Below are positions 1 to 6,498 of a stretch of 9,793 bases of DNA, piece after piece; positions within the stretch are counted from its first letter, which is position 1, and each line of letters begins with the position of its first letter. The DNA is from Pseudomonas sp. PGPPP3. GTDB lineage: Bacteria > Pseudomonadota > Gammaproteobacteria > Pseudomonadales > Pseudomonadaceae. The notes under the pieces are model-generated. The model did not search any database and was not told the origin of the DNA. It saw only the letters and a list, made by a program, of their open reading frames with translations. The position numbers and the translations under genes are program-made. Where the stretch lies: assembly GCA_002256055.1 (NCBI GenBank), contig NKIE01000045.1, positions 2,050 to 11,842 of the forward strand. Direction: 5' to 3'.

Positions 1-263
1 CGCTGGTGGAAGGCTTCACGAAACATCGGTTGTTCGGCCAGGGTTTCCGCCCGTGCCTGGGCCGGGGTGCGCGACCAATCAGTCAGCCAGGGCGGCGTCA
101 GCCCCCAGCGAGCCGAAGCGGCATGACGCTGGCCGGCCTCATGGCGAACCATCAGCACATGAGCGCCGGGGGCGATATTCCAGTGCGGCTGCTGGTCGGC
201 TGGAAAGCCGGGCAAGGCGGTCAGCGCTGGCGGCCAGCGAAACAGGGCATAGCGTCCACACAT
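1..263 (-). CDS. SRAP-family (YedK/HMCES-like) abasic-site protein, partial
   Basis: This is the N-terminal 87 codons of a gene that runs off the left edge. Translation from the ATG at 263 starts MCGRYALF. Removing Met exposes Cys2, which in this family forms a covalent thiazolidine link to abasic sites in single-stranded DNA. The family signature is visible: N29-I-A-P (active-site Asn), W53-G-L-x-P-x-W59 and ARAET around R71/E73. The usual NARAE motif reads QARAE here (Gln69 for Asn). The later Glu and His of the active site lie outside the window. The start follows the DUF2007 stop by 32 bases and has no clear Shine-Dalgarno sequence, so it is probably the last gene of the CPXCG-DUF2007-SRAP unit. 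Family assignment is secure. A role in DNA-protein crosslink repair is inferred from homologues. Confidence 0.9.
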   Translation of the reverse strand, partial: MCGRYALFRWPPALTALPGFPADQQPHWNIAPGAHVLMVRHEAGQRHAASARWGLTPPWLTDWSRTPAQARAETLAEQPMFREAFHQ

Positions 264-295
264 AAGGGGTGACAACACTCAACAAGCAAAAGGAT

Positions 296-556
296 TCAGC
301 AGAGCAGGACGCCGGTAACCTCGACCGATTCATCAGCGTCCAGCGGTTGCGCGGCATTGTACGCAGTGATCAGCAGCCGCGCGCGCTCGGCCTGCTCATT
401 GTCTACTTGCAGACCGAGCAAGCCACTGACCGGCAACTCACCCATAGCACCCAACAGGTGGCGGCCACTGAGATGGGCCGTGACCCCTTCGCTGGCGAGC
501 ATGGCCAGCAACAGCTCAGCTTCGAGCAAGTCGGCCGGTTCGTAGACCCGCTGCAT
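296..556 (-). CDS. DUF2007 domain protein
   Basis: A small 86-aa protein starting MQRVYEPADL. It matches the DUF2007 ('putative signal transducing protein') family: an N-terminal helix with LLLAMLASEG (about residues 15-24), then a conserved loop GRHLLGAMGELPVSGLLGL (31-49) and an LxVxNEQAERAR segment (about 50-60). The fold is thought to be a small ferredoxin-like alpha/beta domain. The molecular role is not established and I do not assign one. There is no signal peptide or membrane helix. The start is supported by GGAGG 7 bases upstream, inside the preceding CPXCG gene. The stop of that gene and this ATG overlap as TGATG, which points to translational coupling. The product is probably cytoplasmic and made in fixed ratio with the CPXCG protein. 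Confidence 0.88.
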   Translation of the reverse strand: MQRVYEPADLLEAELLLAMLASEGVTAHLSGRHLLGAMGELPVSGLLGLQVDNEQAERARLLITAYNAAQPLDADESVEVTGVLLC

Positions 557-738
557 CAGTCATCCTCCCGACGTACCTGCAGGTCCCAACTGTCGCCATC
601 GGTCTGCAACTCGAACTGAATCGGCCGGCAACAGACCGAGCAATCCTCGATGTACTGCTGATCGCCGCCCGAGAGATCCAGCAGCGCCTCTACTGGCTCG
701 CCGCAATAAGGGCACTGATAGTCCTGAGATTCCAGCAT
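556..738 (-). CDS. CPXCG-motif cysteine-rich zinc-ribbon protein
   Basis: A 60-aa protein containing C9-P-Y-C12-G and a second cluster C33-S-V-C36-C37. This is the two-knuckle arrangement of a zinc ribbon and matches the 'CPXCG motif-containing cysteine-rich protein' family of proteobacteria. C9, C12, C33 and C36 are the likely Zn ligands. The C-terminus is acidic (RREDD). Function is unknown; nucleic-acid or protein binding is only an inference from the fold. The start has a good Shine-Dalgarno sequence (GGAGG five bases before ATG). It is the first gene of a minus-strand unit continuing into DUF2007 and SRAP, and is transcribed divergently from the acyltransferase. The intervening region holds the presumed promoters. 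Confidence 0.87.
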   Translation of the reverse strand: MLESQDYQCPYCGEPVEALLDLSGGDQQYIEDCSVCCRPIQFELQTDGDSWDLQVRREDD

Positions 739-762
739 CGCAGCCTCCGTGTGACTTGCGGG

Positions 763-768
763 TATACT
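763..768 (+). promoter_or_regulatory. Candidate -10 element in the divergent CPXCG/acyltransferase region
   Basis: TATACT on the plus strand is one mismatch from the sigma70 -10 consensus. It lies in the 151-base gap between the divergent CPXCG and acyltransferase starts. No convincing -35 hexamer lies 16-18 bases upstream. If used, the acyltransferase leader would be about 115 bases long and would include the small inverted repeat CAGCAG-ATCAAA-CTGCTG at 792-809. The same bases read GTATAC on the minus strand, so they could equally serve the CPXCG operon. Confidence 0.3.
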
Positions 769-889
769 TCGTGGTCTATGTGCAGCCTTAACAGCAGATC
801 AAACTGCTGAAGACTTGTTCGAGATCATCGCCAACCTAAGCGTTCACGAACACACTCTCCCCCTGCCGACACCACAACAAGAGAACATG

Positions 890-2053
890 ATGGGCGAATT
901 CGATGCCATCCGACCTTACGCCGACGCCGAAGTCCCGGCGGTGCTGGAACGCCTGCTGGGCGACTCCGCATTTCTATCGATCCTCACCCACTTTCGCTTT
1001 CCGCGCCTGGCCAACTCCTTCGGCTGGCTGCTTAGACCTCTTATAGCCTATCGGCTGCGCCATGAGTTGCGCGGCATCCAGTCGGTGGCGCAACTACAGG
1101 ACCGGGTCGAGCCCTATGTCGACCGCACCATCGAGCGCGCCACCGACGGCGTGACCTACAGCGGCGTGGAGCGCCTGCAGAAAGGCAGTGCCTATCTGCT
1201 GCTGGCCAACCACCGCGATATCGTCATGGACCCCGCGTTCGTCAACTACGCGGTCTATCACGCAGGCATCCCGACACCGCGCATCGCGATTGGCGACAAC
1301 CTGCTGCAAAAGCCCTTTGTCAGCGACCTGATGCGCCTGAACAAAAGCTTTATCGTGCACCGCTCCCTGAGTGGACGCAGGGAGAAGCTGGCGGCGTTCC
1401 AGTTGCTGTCGGCCTATATCAACCACTCGATTCGCCATGATTGCCAATCGATCTGGATCGCCCAGGCCGAGGGCCGCGCCAAGGACGGTAATGACCGTAC
1501 CGATTCGGCGATCCTCAAGATGTTCCACATGAGCCGCAAGGACGAGCCATTCGCCGAGGTGATCCGCAGCCTCAAGCTGACGCCAGTGTCGATCAGCTAC
1601 GAATACGACCCCTGCGACCAGGCCAAGGCCCGCGAGCTGTATATCCGCGCCAGCAGCGGCAGCTACGAGAAGAGCCAGGGCGAAGACGACCTCAGCATTG
1701 CCCAGGGCATCACCGGCTACAAAGGCCGCGTGCATATCAACTTTGCCGAACACATCAGCCAGGACTTTGCCGACACCAAGCAATTGGCGGCAGAGATGGA
1801 CCGGCAGATCCTCGCCGGCTACCGCCTGTTCCCCGTGCATTACCTGGCCTACGCCATGTGGCAGGAGCGCGATCCACAACTGCAGGTGCCAACCGCCGCC
1901 GAGGTGTTTGCCCCAGCCGAGCTGGCCAAGGCCGAGGCCGAATGGCAGAAACGCCTGAACGCCTGCCCACCTGAGCAGCAGCCTTACCTAGTGATGCAAT
2001 ACGCCAACCCGGTGCGCAACCAGTACCGCATCAAAGCGGGTCTGGCGCTGTAA
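890..2053 (+). CDS. PlsC-like 1-acyl-glycerol-3-phosphate acyltransferase family protein
   Basis: A 387-aa acyltransferase of the PlsC/GPAT superfamily, expected to transfer an acyl chain to a glycerophosphate-type lipid acceptor at the inner membrane. The acyltransferase core runs from about residue 90 to 245. It contains block I NHRDIVMDPAF (His108, Asp114), NKSFIVHR (151-158), block III AQAEGRAKDG (191-200, Glu194) and TPVSISYEYDP (from 231). The canonical His-Asp spacing is HX4D; here it is HX5D. The C-terminal 120 residues are an extension not found in short PlsC enzymes, and no clear membrane helix is present. The start at 890 is chosen because AAGAG (879-883) is 6 bases upstream. An ATG at 887 is adjacent, and a TTG extension to 815 lacks support. 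It is monocistronic and ends at a strong hairpin. The exact substrate is unknown. I recall a close P. aeruginosa homologue (PA3267). Confidence 0.85.
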   Translation: MGEFDAIRPYADAEVPAVLERLLGDSAFLSILTHFRFPRLANSFGWLLRPLIAYRLRHELRGIQSVAQLQDRVEPYVDRTIERATDGVTYSGVERLQKGSAYLLLANHRDIVMDPAFVNYAVYHAGIPTPRIAIGDNLLQKPFVSDLMRLNKSFIVHRSLSGRREKLAAFQLLSAYINHSIRHDCQSIWIAQAEGRAKDGNDRTDSAILKMFHMSRKDEPFAEVIRSLKLTPVSISYEYDPCDQAKARELYIRASSGSYEKSQGEDDLSIAQGITGYKGRVHINFAEHISQDFADTKQLAAEMDRQILAGYRLFPVHYLAYAMWQERDPQLQVPTAAEVFAPAELAKAEAEWQKRLNACPPEQQPYLVMQYANPVRNQYRIKAGLAL

Positions 2054-2064
2054 GGGCGCTAGCA

Positions 2065-2104
2065 GAAACGACAACGGCGACCTTGGGGTCGCCGTTGTCG
2101 TTTC
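2065..2104. terminator. 18-bp perfect hairpin between convergent genes
   Basis: GAAACGACAACGGCGACC (2065-2082) is perfectly complementary to 2087-2104 across a TTGG tetraloop. It starts 11 bases after the acyltransferase stop and ends 12 bases before the stop of the convergent membrane protein, so it can act on transcripts from both sides. There is no long T run after the stem, but its outer pairs end in A/T. It is therefore either a bidirectional intrinsic terminator of moderate strength or a 3'-end stabilising structure. Confidence 0.75.
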
Positions 2105-2116
2105 CAGCCCGGGTGT

Positions 2117-2395
2117 TTACAGCCGGGGGCTGTCCCAGGACAACGCCAGGGCGATGGCCAGGCAAGCAAAGCCAAACTGATAGAAGAATCGATTCAAACG
2201 CAAGGTCGGCTCAGCGCCCAGCACGGCTTCGCCATGACCATCGTTCGGTCCATCTATCTGAGCCCCGGCGCGCAACTCGCGCTGACGGGTGGCTAGCAGC
2301 AGCCAGGCGCCCGCGCAGGCAAAAAACAGCGCCAATAGATTCAGACAACGCCCTGGGTGGGCGGTAATTACCGCGTAAAGCGCCTGCAACGACAT
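2117..2395 (-). CDS. Small two-helix inner-membrane protein, unknown function
   Basis: A 92-aa hypothetical protein. Residues about 18-35 (LNLLALFFACAGAWLLLA) and about 69-86 (around FYQFGFACLAIALALSW) are two hydrophobic segments long enough to span the membrane. They are joined by a polar, Arg- and Asp/Glu-containing loop of about 30 residues. I do not recognise a named domain. The start at 2395 is preferred over an upstream in-frame start at 2446 because GGAG lies 7 bases before ATG and the sequence from Met onward (MSLQALYAVI) is membrane-protein-like, while the upstream extension is Arg-rich and shadow-like. It is convergent with the acyltransferase and shares the hairpin at 2065-2104. 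The topology (both termini probably on one side) is inference. Confidence 0.72.
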   Translation of the reverse strand: MSLQALYAVITAHPGRCLNLLALFFACAGAWLLLATRQRELRAGAQIDGPNDGHGEAVLGAEPTLRLNRFFYQFGFACLAIALALSWDSPRL

Positions 2396-2640
2396 GCTTG
2401 ATCTCCGCCTCGGAAGCCTCACCCTGCGGGCGCCGCCTCCACACAACAGTCTAGTACCCGCCAGGCGGGTTAATACGGCGGCGGAGTCTACCTAAGGCCT
2501 GCACCTATGAGGCTTGTTTCCGACGAGTTGTCGCGCTGTCAGGAATCCGTCTGAATACTGTCAACCACATGACTTCGTGTTGAAATTTCGTCGCGCTAGC
2601 TTGAGTCGTGCAACTCATCACGCCATGGAGCAACCACCAC
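2396..2640. other. Intergenic region between divergent small genes
   Basis: These 245 bases separate the minus-strand membrane protein from the plus-strand 66-aa protein and presumably hold both promoters. A short inverted repeat, ACCCGCC-A-GGCGGGT, lies near 2456-2470; its one-base centre makes it more operator-like than terminator-like. The heptamer TCGCGCT occurs twice on the plus strand (about 2530 and 2591). I could not identify a convincing -35/-10 pair, and no RNA gene is evident. Confidence 0.4.
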
Positions 2641-2841
2641 ATGCTGCCGACTCAAAACCGCGACTACCTGATTGACTCGATCGACGATGTGGAGACCGAG
2701 GTCAATGAACTGTCCATAACCGCTCAGGACCATAACTGGCTGGCGTACTGCGCCATGGGTGGCCACGAACACTACAACGCAGCGGACATCGCCCCACAGC
2801 GCGGCGTCAACACGCCCGAGTCGTATATGGCCGCAGCCTGA
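2641..2841 (+). CDS. Conserved-looking 66-aa hypothetical protein
   Basis: A small soluble protein, acidic in its N-terminal half (IDSIDDVETEVNE, residues 11-23) and with a His/Tyr-rich centre, W33-LAYCAMGGHEHYN46, containing one Cys and two close His. No signal peptide or membrane helix is present and I do not recognise the family. The ATG at 2641 follows GGAG (2627-2630) by 10 bases. A GTG at 2608 would add 11 residues and is less likely. It is monocistronic, with the strong bidirectional terminator beginning 11 bases after the stop, which supports it being a real transcribed unit. The C37/H42/H44 cluster could bind a metal, but this is only a suggestion. Confidence 0.6.
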   Translation: MLPTQNRDYLIDSIDDVETEVNELSITAQDHNWLAYCAMGGHEHYNAADIAPQRGVNTPESYMAAA

Positions 2842-2850
2842 ATTTTCCGC

Positions 2851-2886
2851 ATAAAAAAGCCCCGACCTTGGCCGGGGCTTTTTTAT
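2851..2886. terminator. Bidirectional rho-independent terminator
   Basis: AAAAAAGCCCCG (2853-2864) pairs with CGGGGCTTTTTT (2873-2884) around a short loop, and two further A/T pairs close the base. The A run on one side and the T run on the other give a U-tract in both directions. It lies between the convergent 66-aa gene (stop 2841) and the lipoprotein gene (stop 2896) and should terminate both. Confidence 0.93.
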
Positions 2887-2895
2887 ATCCGAGCG

Positions 2896-3480
2896 TTACT
2901 GGCCGAGCACTTGGCCAATGGTCGGATCCTTGAACACCCGACTCAAGGCATCACTCAACACTTCGGTGACCAGCTTAGTGTTGGTCTGCTGGTTGGGCGC
3001 CATGCCAAAGCGCTGATCCATGGACGCCCCATAGCGGCCGTTGTAACGGCGCCCGCCATTTTGCGCATCGACCCGAAAGGTGGCGCTGATGGTGGCTTCA
3101 GTGACGTACAGACCTTCCTTGGGCGACTGGTACTTGAGCTCGCTGAGGGTCAGGGTCAATTGCGGCGCGTTGTAGGCATTCGCCGTCGGGGTAAAGCCCA
3201 AGAGGCGCACGGCAGCTTCTGCCTGAGTCTGTAGCTGTGGCAACAATTGCGGGCCAGCAACAGTGATGGTGCTGGTTTCCGGGTACATGCCACCGCGGGT
3301 GCCGAGCACTGGCGACGGACGACCATCCACCACCCGCACCACCACCGGCTGGCCACGACCAACAGCTGCCAACTGGGTATTGAGAACGGGTTGTGGGCTG
3401 AGCTGTTGCGGGCTGTGGACACAACCGGCAAGGGTCAAACTGGCCATGGCCAGCAAACCGAGTAGCAAGCGATGCAGCAT
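2896..3480 (-). CDS. YajG-like outer-membrane lipoprotein
   Basis: A 194-aa lipoprotein of the YajG type. The N-terminus MLHRLLLGLLAMASLTLAGC is a signal peptide with lipobox L-A-G-C, and Cys20 is the acylation site. Residue +2 is Val, not Asp, so Lol sorting should send it to the outer membrane, periplasmic face. The mature part contains VVVRVVDGRP, a GTRGGMYPETSTI stretch and an LTLTLSELKY beta-strand, features I associate with the YajG family; its function is undefined. The start at 3480 is chosen because GGAG is 8 bases upstream; ATG 3486 is only 2 bases from the same site. It appears monocistronic, with a -10-like element about 37 bases upstream and the terminator at 2851-2886. It lies downstream of mqo on the same strand but is separated from it by a strong terminator. 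Confidence 0.85.
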   Translation of the reverse strand: MLHRLLLGLLAMASLTLAGCVHSPQQLSPQPVLNTQLAAVGRGQPVVVRVVDGRPSPVLGTRGGMYPETSTITVAGPQLLPQLQTQAEAAVRLLGFTPTANAYNAPQLTLTLSELKYQSPKEGLYVTEATISATFRVDAQNGGRRYNGRYGASMDQRFGMAPNQQTNTKLVTEVLSDALSRVFKDPTIGQVLGQ

Positions 3481-3516
3481 GTTCATCTCTCCAAGGGTGG
3501 GCACGCAATGGCCGGC

Positions 3517-3522
3517 AGTATA
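3517..3522 (-). promoter_or_regulatory. Likely -10 box of the lipoprotein gene
   Basis: On the minus strand these bases read TATACT, close to the sigma70 -10 consensus, giving a predicted leader of about 30 bases to the lipoprotein ATG. The -35 region 17-18 bases upstream (near TGTAAG) is a poor match. An independent promoter is expected because the mqo terminator lies just upstream. Confidence 0.45.
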
Positions 3523-3604
3523 ACCATGGCGGTTGCAGGCTTACAGCCGCGCAGTGCTGTGACCTACGTAAACCCCAGGGGTTCCGGCAGAAAACGGCGA
3601 CAAT

Positions 3605-3631
3605 AAAAAACCGCCCCGAAGGGCGGTTTTT
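3605..3631 (-). terminator. Rho-independent terminator of mqo
   Basis: On the minus strand a CCGCCC/GGGCGG stem with a TTCG tetraloop is followed by TTTTTT and then ATTG. The flanking A and T runs extend the stem by five A/T pairs. It begins 18 bases past the mqo stop codon. The plus-strand reading is also terminator-like, but no plus-strand gene ends here. Confidence 0.94.
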
Positions 3632-3648
3632 GCTCATGCACTAAGCGA

Positions 3649-5145
3649 TCAAACGTCGCTATCCAGCCCCAACAACTCGTTGGAACGGGCCTGCACGCTG
3701 CGATACAGCTCGGCGTCGGTTTCCAGCACCTTGCCGGTGGCCTTGAAGATCGCCTGCAAGCGGCTCTGCCACTGCTCCGAGCGCACTTGCTCGGGGAAGC
3801 AGCGCTCGATCAGATCGAGCATGATCGAGACCGTCACCGAAGCGCCTGGCGAAGCGCCCAGCAAGGCGGCCAGGGAACCATCCGCAGCAGACACCAGCTC
3901 AGTACCGAACTGCAGAATGCCACCGGATTTGGCGTCCTTCTTGATGATCTGTACACGCTGGCCGGCTGTTTCCAAGCGCCAGTCTTCGGCCTTGGCTTCC
4001 GGGTAGAACTTGCGCAGGGCTTCCAGACGTTGCTCCTGAGACTGCATAACCTCGCCAACCAAATACTTGGTCAGGTCGAAGTTGTCCCGCGCCACGGCCA
4101 GCATCGGCAAGATGTTGCTCGGGCGAATCGACAGCGGCAGGTCAAGGAACGAGCCGTGCTTGAGGAACTTGGTGGTGAAACCAGCGTACGGGCCGAACAG
4201 CAGGGACTTCTTGCCTTCAACCACGCGGGTGTCGAGGTGCGGCACAGACATTGGAGGCGCGCCGACGTCGGCCTGGCTGTATACCTTGGCCTGGTGCTGG
4301 CTGACCACTTCAGGATTGTCGCAGCGCAGCCACTGACCGCTGACCGGGAAGCCGCCGAAGCCCTTGCCTTCCGGAATGCCGGACATCTGCAGCAGCGGCA
4401 AGGCCGCGCCGCCAGCGCCGAGGAAGACGAAACGCGAGGTGACCTTACGGGTCTCGCCGCTGAGCACGTCTTTGATGCTCACGCACCAGCCGGCGCCGCT
4501 GCGCTCCAGGCCAACCACACGCTGGTTGTACTGGACGTCAGTGTGTTCCTGCTCGGCAAGGAAACGCAGCAACTGGTTGGTCAGAGCGCCAAAGTTGACG
4601 TCGCTACCGCCGACGGCACGGGTGGCGGCAATGCGCTCATCAACCTCACGGCCAGGCATCATCAGCGGCATCCACTCAGCCAGGGTGGCCTTATCTTCGG
4701 AGTACTGCATGCCGGCGAAGCAGTGATGCTTGCTCAGCTGGGCAAAACGGGTTTGCAGGAAGCCAATGTCTTTCTCCCCGCGCACAAAGCTCAGGTGCGG
4801 CACGGGATTGATGAAGCTCTGCGCGGAACCGAAAGTGCCTTTTTCGATCAGGTGGGCCCAGAACTGCTTGGACACCTCGAACATGGCATTGATGCTGACG
4901 GCCTTTTTGATATCAACCGAGCCATCGGCAGCTTGCGGGGTGTAGTTCAGCTCACACAACCCGGCATGGCCGGTGCCTGCGTTGTTCCAAGGGTTGGAAC
5001 TTTCGATAGCACCTGCATCCATCAACTCAACGACTTCCAGCTTAATCGCCGGATCCAGCTCTTTGAGCAGCACGGCGAGCGTTGCGCTCATGATGCCGGC
5101 CCCAACCAACACCACATCCACTGCTTCGTTTTCGTTTCGCGCCAT
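3649..5145 (-). CDS. mqo: Malate:quinone oxidoreductase
   Basis: A 498-aa FAD-dependent, membrane-associated enzyme that oxidises L-malate to oxaloacetate and passes electrons to ubiquinone, serving as the respiratory malate dehydrogenase of the TCA cycle in pseudomonads. The N-terminus [19 protein letters not shown] (about 9-27) is the Rossmann-type FAD-binding motif GxGxxS. It is followed by the Mqo hallmark [20 protein letters not shown] (51-70) and conserved blocks such as [20 protein letters not shown]. Length fits the Pseudomonas enzymes. The start at 5145 is set by GGAG eight bases upstream; an in-frame extension to 5181 lacks support. It is monocistronic, with its own terminator (3605-3631). 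The 464 bases upstream should hold its promoter and a possible small ORF. P. aeruginosa has two paralogues; the neighbourhood suggests the mqoB type, which I infer from remembered gene order only. Confidence 0.97.
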   Translation of the reverse strand: MARNENEAVDVVLVGAGIMSATLAVLLKELDPAIKLEVVELMDAGAIESSNPWNNAGTGHAGLCELNYTPQAADGSVDIKKAVSINAMFEVSKQFWAHLIEKGTFGSAQSFINPVPHLSFVRGEKDIGFLQTRFAQLSKHHCFAGMQYSEDKATLAEWMPLMMPGREVDERIAATRAVGGSDVNFGALTNQLLRFLAEQEHTDVQYNQRVVGLERSGAGWCVSIKDVLSGETRKVTSRFVFLGAGGAALPLLQMSGIPEGKGFGGFPVSGQWLRCDNPEVVSQHQAKVYSQADVGAPPMSVPHLDTRVVEGKKSLLFGPYAGFTTKFLKHGSFLDLPLSIRPSNILPMLAVARDNFDLTKYLVGEVMQSQEQRLEALRKFYPEAKAEDWRLETAGQRVQIIKKDAKSGGILQFGTELVSAADGSLAALLGASPGASVTVSIMLDLIERCFPEQVRSEQWQSRLQAIFKATGKVLETDAELYRSVQARSNELLGLDSDV

Positions 5146-5609
5146 TACCGCATCTCCACAATCAAAATCTGCAGCACCCAACTGTTGTCACTCGGCCTCA
5201 TGAGCAAACACCAGTTGCTTATTACTGTCCGCCAGATGGCCTTGGAGCCAGGAAGAGGTAACTTCCAGATTACTAATGGCTCCCTGCATGCACCTTAACC
5301 ACTCTCAACCGGAGATAAACAGGAGAGGATCTCAGCTCAACAGTTCATTGGCACACATCAGGATATCTCCCGACGCCGCCAGCTCTGCACAGGACAGGCC
5401 CCTATAAGGGCGTTATTTTTTCGGCGCGAACAATACCATTAATGACGCATTGCTTAACGCAAAAAAATGCATGGGCTGAAGCCACTGATCTTTTTTTCGC
5501 CAAACAGGGGCAAAAAAACAGATAAACCCCAGTGTTTGCGCAGGCTACAGAGGCAGCCACGGGTCAGGAATCAGGGCCTAGACGTTGGTAGGCTTGACCC
5601 CGTTTGCGG
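5146..5609. other. 464-base mqo upstream region
   Basis: This is the largest gene-poor stretch. The part nearest mqo contains a possible 33-codon ORF (5188-5289). From 5400 to 5520 the composition changes to four homopolymeric tracts on the plus strand: T6 (5416-5421), A7 (5461-5467), T7 (5491-5497) and A7 (5512-5518), plus the palindrome CATTAATG near 5440. Such tracts suggest curved DNA or UP-element-like sequence upstream of the mqo promoter, but no convincing -35/-10 pair was found. No good terminator for the transglycosylase gene (stop at 5610) is visible. T7/A7 could pair weakly, with internal mismatches. Confidence 0.5.
5188..5289 (-). CDS. Possible 33-aa small ORF upstream of mqo
   Basis: An ATG-initiated ORF of 33 codons plus stop (begins MQGAISNLEV, ends FAHEAE), ending 42 bases before the mqo ATG on the same strand. 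The composition is peptide-like (one Trp, mixed polar and hydrophobic residues). Third-position GC is about 53%, well below neighbouring genes, and the only Shine-Dalgarno candidate, AAGG, is just 3 bases from ATG. It could be a leader peptide, a small protein or chance. I list it at low confidence because of its position and orientation. Confidence 0.25.
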   Translation of the reverse strand: MQGAISNLEVTSSWLQGHLADSNKQLVFAHEAE

Positions 5610-6203
5610 CTAGAACCAGCCACTGTCCAGCTGCGCCTTGCAACTGCGGTACTGCATGGCATAACGCTTGGCGCGGGCATCGACCTTGGCAGCCACAGGC
5701 AGTAGCCAGGCCTTCTGCAGATGGCTGCCGCGGCTAAAGCCCCCCCAGCCCTCGTGATAATTGAGGTACTGGTTATAGGCATCCCATTTGGAAATGCCAT
5801 TCACCTTCTGGCTTTTGCTGGTGTACCAACCCATGAAATCCAGGGCATCGGCAAAATCGTCGCGGCTAGCCCAGGTGTTGCCGGTTTCGCGCTGATAATC
5901 CGCCCAGGTTTCGTCTTTGACTTGGGCGTAGCCATAGGCCGTACTGGGCCGACCGTAGGGGATGACGCCAAGTAAATAGCGCATCGGCGGCCGCGCATCT
6001 TCGCGAAAGCTCGACTCCTGATACATCATCGCCATGGTCACAAACGACGGCGTGCCCCAGCGTTGGGTCATACCTTGCGCGGCCTGGTGCCAGGTCGATT
6101 TTTCCGCAAATATCTGGCACAGGTCTTCCGGCTGTGCCGGCGGGCGGGTGCTACACGCGCCGAGCAGATAAATGCTCAGCAGCAACGTCGCCCGGCACAG
6201 CAT
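5610..6203 (-). CDS. Lytic transglycosylase (SLT-domain) lipoprotein
   Basis: A 197-aa secreted lipoprotein with a lysozyme-like SLT fold, predicted to cleave the MurNAc-GlcNAc bond of peptidoglycan to a 1,6-anhydro end. The N-terminus MLCRATLLLSIYLLGAC has a lipobox L-G-A-C with Cys17 as acylation site; Ser at +2 favours the outer membrane. The catalytic block is YQESSF with Glu63 as the acid; then AYGYAQV (89-95) matches the G-[LY]-[MA]-Q motif, and NYHEGWGGF (148-156) is a third conserved block. Cys28 and Cys188 could form a disulfide in the periplasm. Start 6203 lies 7 bases after the stop of the PA4642-family gene and has no clear Shine-Dalgarno sequence, suggesting translational coupling. 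An upstream ATG at 6227 would overlap that gene and spoil the signal peptide. Enzyme class is well supported; the specific cellular role is not. Confidence 0.85.
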   Translation of the reverse strand: MLCRATLLLSIYLLGACSTRPPAQPEDLCQIFAEKSTWHQAAQGMTQRWGTPSFVTMAMMYQESSFREDARPPMRYLLGVIPYGRPSTAYGYAQVKDETWADYQRETGNTWASRDDFADALDFMGWYTSKSQKVNGISKWDAYNQYLNYHEGWGGFSRGSHLQKAWLLPVAAKVDARAKRYAMQYRSCKAQLDSGWF

Positions 6204-6210
6204 CGGCGAT

Positions 6211-6498
6211 TCAAGCACGGGCGGCATTGATGACATCGATATAGGGCGCAGCCTGACGCTGGTCCTGAATCAGGGCGACAAAGTCATGGCCCTGGGCATC
6301 GGTGGCACTCAGGTCGTAACCGGCAGCCTGGAAGAAGCCGACAAAACGGGCGAAATCATCCACCCGCAAACCGCGATAGGCCTTGATCAGCTTGTGCAGG
6401 GACGGCGAGGTGCCATCGACCGGCTCGAAAGCGAGGAACAGCTTGATCGGATCGTCACCGATTTCATCGCCAATCACCTGTTTCTTGTCTTTACGCAT
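6211..6498 (-). CDS. PA4642-family protein
   Basis: A 95-aa soluble protein beginning MRKDKKQVIGDEIGDDPIKL. It matches, from memory, the conserved Pseudomonas 'PA4642 family' (same length, near-identical segments EPVDGTSPSLHKLIKAYRGL and FVALIQDQRQAAPYI). Its function is unknown. It has no signal peptide, cysteine or membrane helix, and looks like a small mostly helical cytoplasmic protein. The start at 6498 has GGAG six bases upstream; a TTG at 6510 overlaps that Shine-Dalgarno sequence and is rejected. It is the first gene of a two-gene unit with the lytic transglycosylase, 7 bases apart. It is divergent from the DauA-like transporter across a 234-base gap. A -10-like TAAACT lies upstream on the minus strand near 6535-6540 but lacks a -35 partner. 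Confidence 0.88.
   Translation of the reverse strand: MRKDKKQVIGDEIGDDPIKLFLAFEPVDGTSPSLHKLIKAYRGLRVDDFARFVGFFQAAGYDLSATDAQGHDFVALIQDQRQAAPYIDVINAARA

Noticed and set aside
815..889. TTG start at 815 for the acyltransferase
   Set aside because: The 25 added residues look non-conserved and no ribosome site precedes the TTG; ATG 890 has AAGAG at good spacing.
1094..1879. A 261-codon minus-strand ORF inside the acyltransferase
   Set aside because: Antisense shadow of a well-supported gene. Low-complexity Val/Ala/Gly/His-rich composition, no recognisable domain.
3787..5298. A 503-codon plus-strand ORF antisense to mqo
   Set aside because: The minus-strand frame is an unmistakable Mqo. Long stop-free antisense frames are common opposite GC-rich genes, and this one has no family motifs or ribosome site.
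5488..5522. T7/A7 inverted repeat as a terminator for the transglycosylase gene
   Set aside because: The stem is almost only A/T pairs with two internal mismatches and lies about 90 bases past the stop; it is too weak to call.
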